Assembly: GCA_013339895.1 (NCBI GenBank)
Contig: JABACO010000003.1
Location: 11,155,849 to 11,219,848, forward strand
Direction of reading: 5' to 3'
DNA length: 64,000 nucleotides
Source of the DNA: Ephydatia muelleri
Lineage: Eukaryota; Porifera; Demospongiae; Spongillida; Spongillidae
In this document: piece after piece, positions 63,491-64,000 of the stretch
Numbering within the stretch: position 1 is the stretch's first letter
How the letters are laid out: each line of letters opens with the position of its first letter
Program-made: the position numbers and the translations under genes
Notes under the pieces: model-generated
What the model saw: only the letters and a program-made list of their open reading frames with translations
Told to the model about the DNA's origin: nothing
The model's database searches: none

Positions 63491-64000
63491 GCGGATGATG
63501 AGTACATGTGCATATACACGGAATGCACACACATACATGTAGCTACAGCACATGCACCTGATGGTGTTGTTTAGTATGGCATCAATCAATTGGCTTAAAC
63601 ATTTTTAAAAGCTTTGGAGAGCGAGAGACGGGCGCAATTGACAACAGATTCGTAATTTACGTGAAACCTTCACTAGGGCGCCATCAGCGCCACCCTAAAC
63701 TCTAGGGGCCTTTGGCCCACCCTAATCTTCACCCACTACTTGGTAGCTAACATAAGAGTACTCATGCACACATGCACACCGTAGACTAACGGTAAATATC
63801 TGTGCCTGAGAGAAACCTGCAAGGAACTTTTGTGATAAATTGTGATTAAATCTGATTTACCACAGTAATGGCAATTCTCAATGCAATTTCTTTCAGAATT
63901 GTTATGGCAATAACCACTGCACTGTGTTTATTTGCATATGGGAAGGTACCTGTGTCATGTACACACACACATGCACACACATACACACACGCACACATAC
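63491..64000. other. Right-edge stretch, no gene seen
   Basis: GCGCCATCAGCGCC near 63680 is a short palindromic word, and a CA-rich tract starts at 63961. No coding is supported. Confidence 0.45.

Overview
This is eukaryotic, almost certainly animal, nuclear DNA. Coding sequence is split by many short introns (mostly about 30-110 bp in the mobile-element genes, longer in the host gene) with standard GT-AG junctions. There are CA/TG microsatellites, long poly-C and poly-G runs, several minisatellites and many degraded mobile elements. A branched-chain aminotransferase gene, laminin-G/fibronectin-III exons, a Ty3/gypsy pol and hAT relics point to an invertebrate metazoan, possibly a sponge or another marine invertebrate; the taxon is inferred, not shown. 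There are no prokaryotic features.

Layout. Bases 1-574 (minus) hold an open reading frame with a zinc-finger-like start that runs off the left edge. Bases 1541-16490 form block A, repeated almost exactly as block B at 30666-45500. Block B sits between two runs of exactly 1000 N (29666-30665 and 45501-46500), so it is most likely a second haplotype contig scaffolded beside the first. Each block carries, in order, a CA microsatellite, a dead hAT-type element with a TTF-type zinc finger, a degenerate CTCCCTATACTG array, laminin-G/FN3 exons resembling usherin, a 580-bp foldback element, a short TIR element, and a two-gene DNA transposon. That transposon has a 14-exon transposase of the Plavaka/CACTA-like type (complete in block A through 17951) and a divergent five-exon accessory gene 53 bp away.

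From 18576 to 19031 there is a possible gene made of tiny exons. From 28879 down to 21588 (minus) lie nine consecutive exons of a branched-chain amino-acid aminotransferase, with the catalytic lysine and a natural stop; its 5' exons are missing, probably into the N gap. Its introns carry at least five different minisatellites.

From 46712 to 49710 there are two tail-to-tail 3' fragments of one reverse-transcriptase element, one of which has gained a 9x30-bp in-frame repeat and a 5x49-bp repeat. From 49852 to 53870 a 5'-truncated gypsy pol plus one 3' LTR is flanked by identical 294-bp direct repeats. A hAT relic follows near 54280, then about 5.7 kb with no gene I can support. At 60458-62115 (minus) there is a long Ser/Gly/Pro-rich exon of an unidentified host gene, and at 62393-63490 a 38-bp minisatellite of about 29 units.

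The item most likely to be an under-described system is the intron-rich Plavaka-like transposon with its divergent partner gene. Many apparent frameshifts in this window differ between blocks A and B, so they should be treated as allelic or sequencing indels before any gene is called dead.
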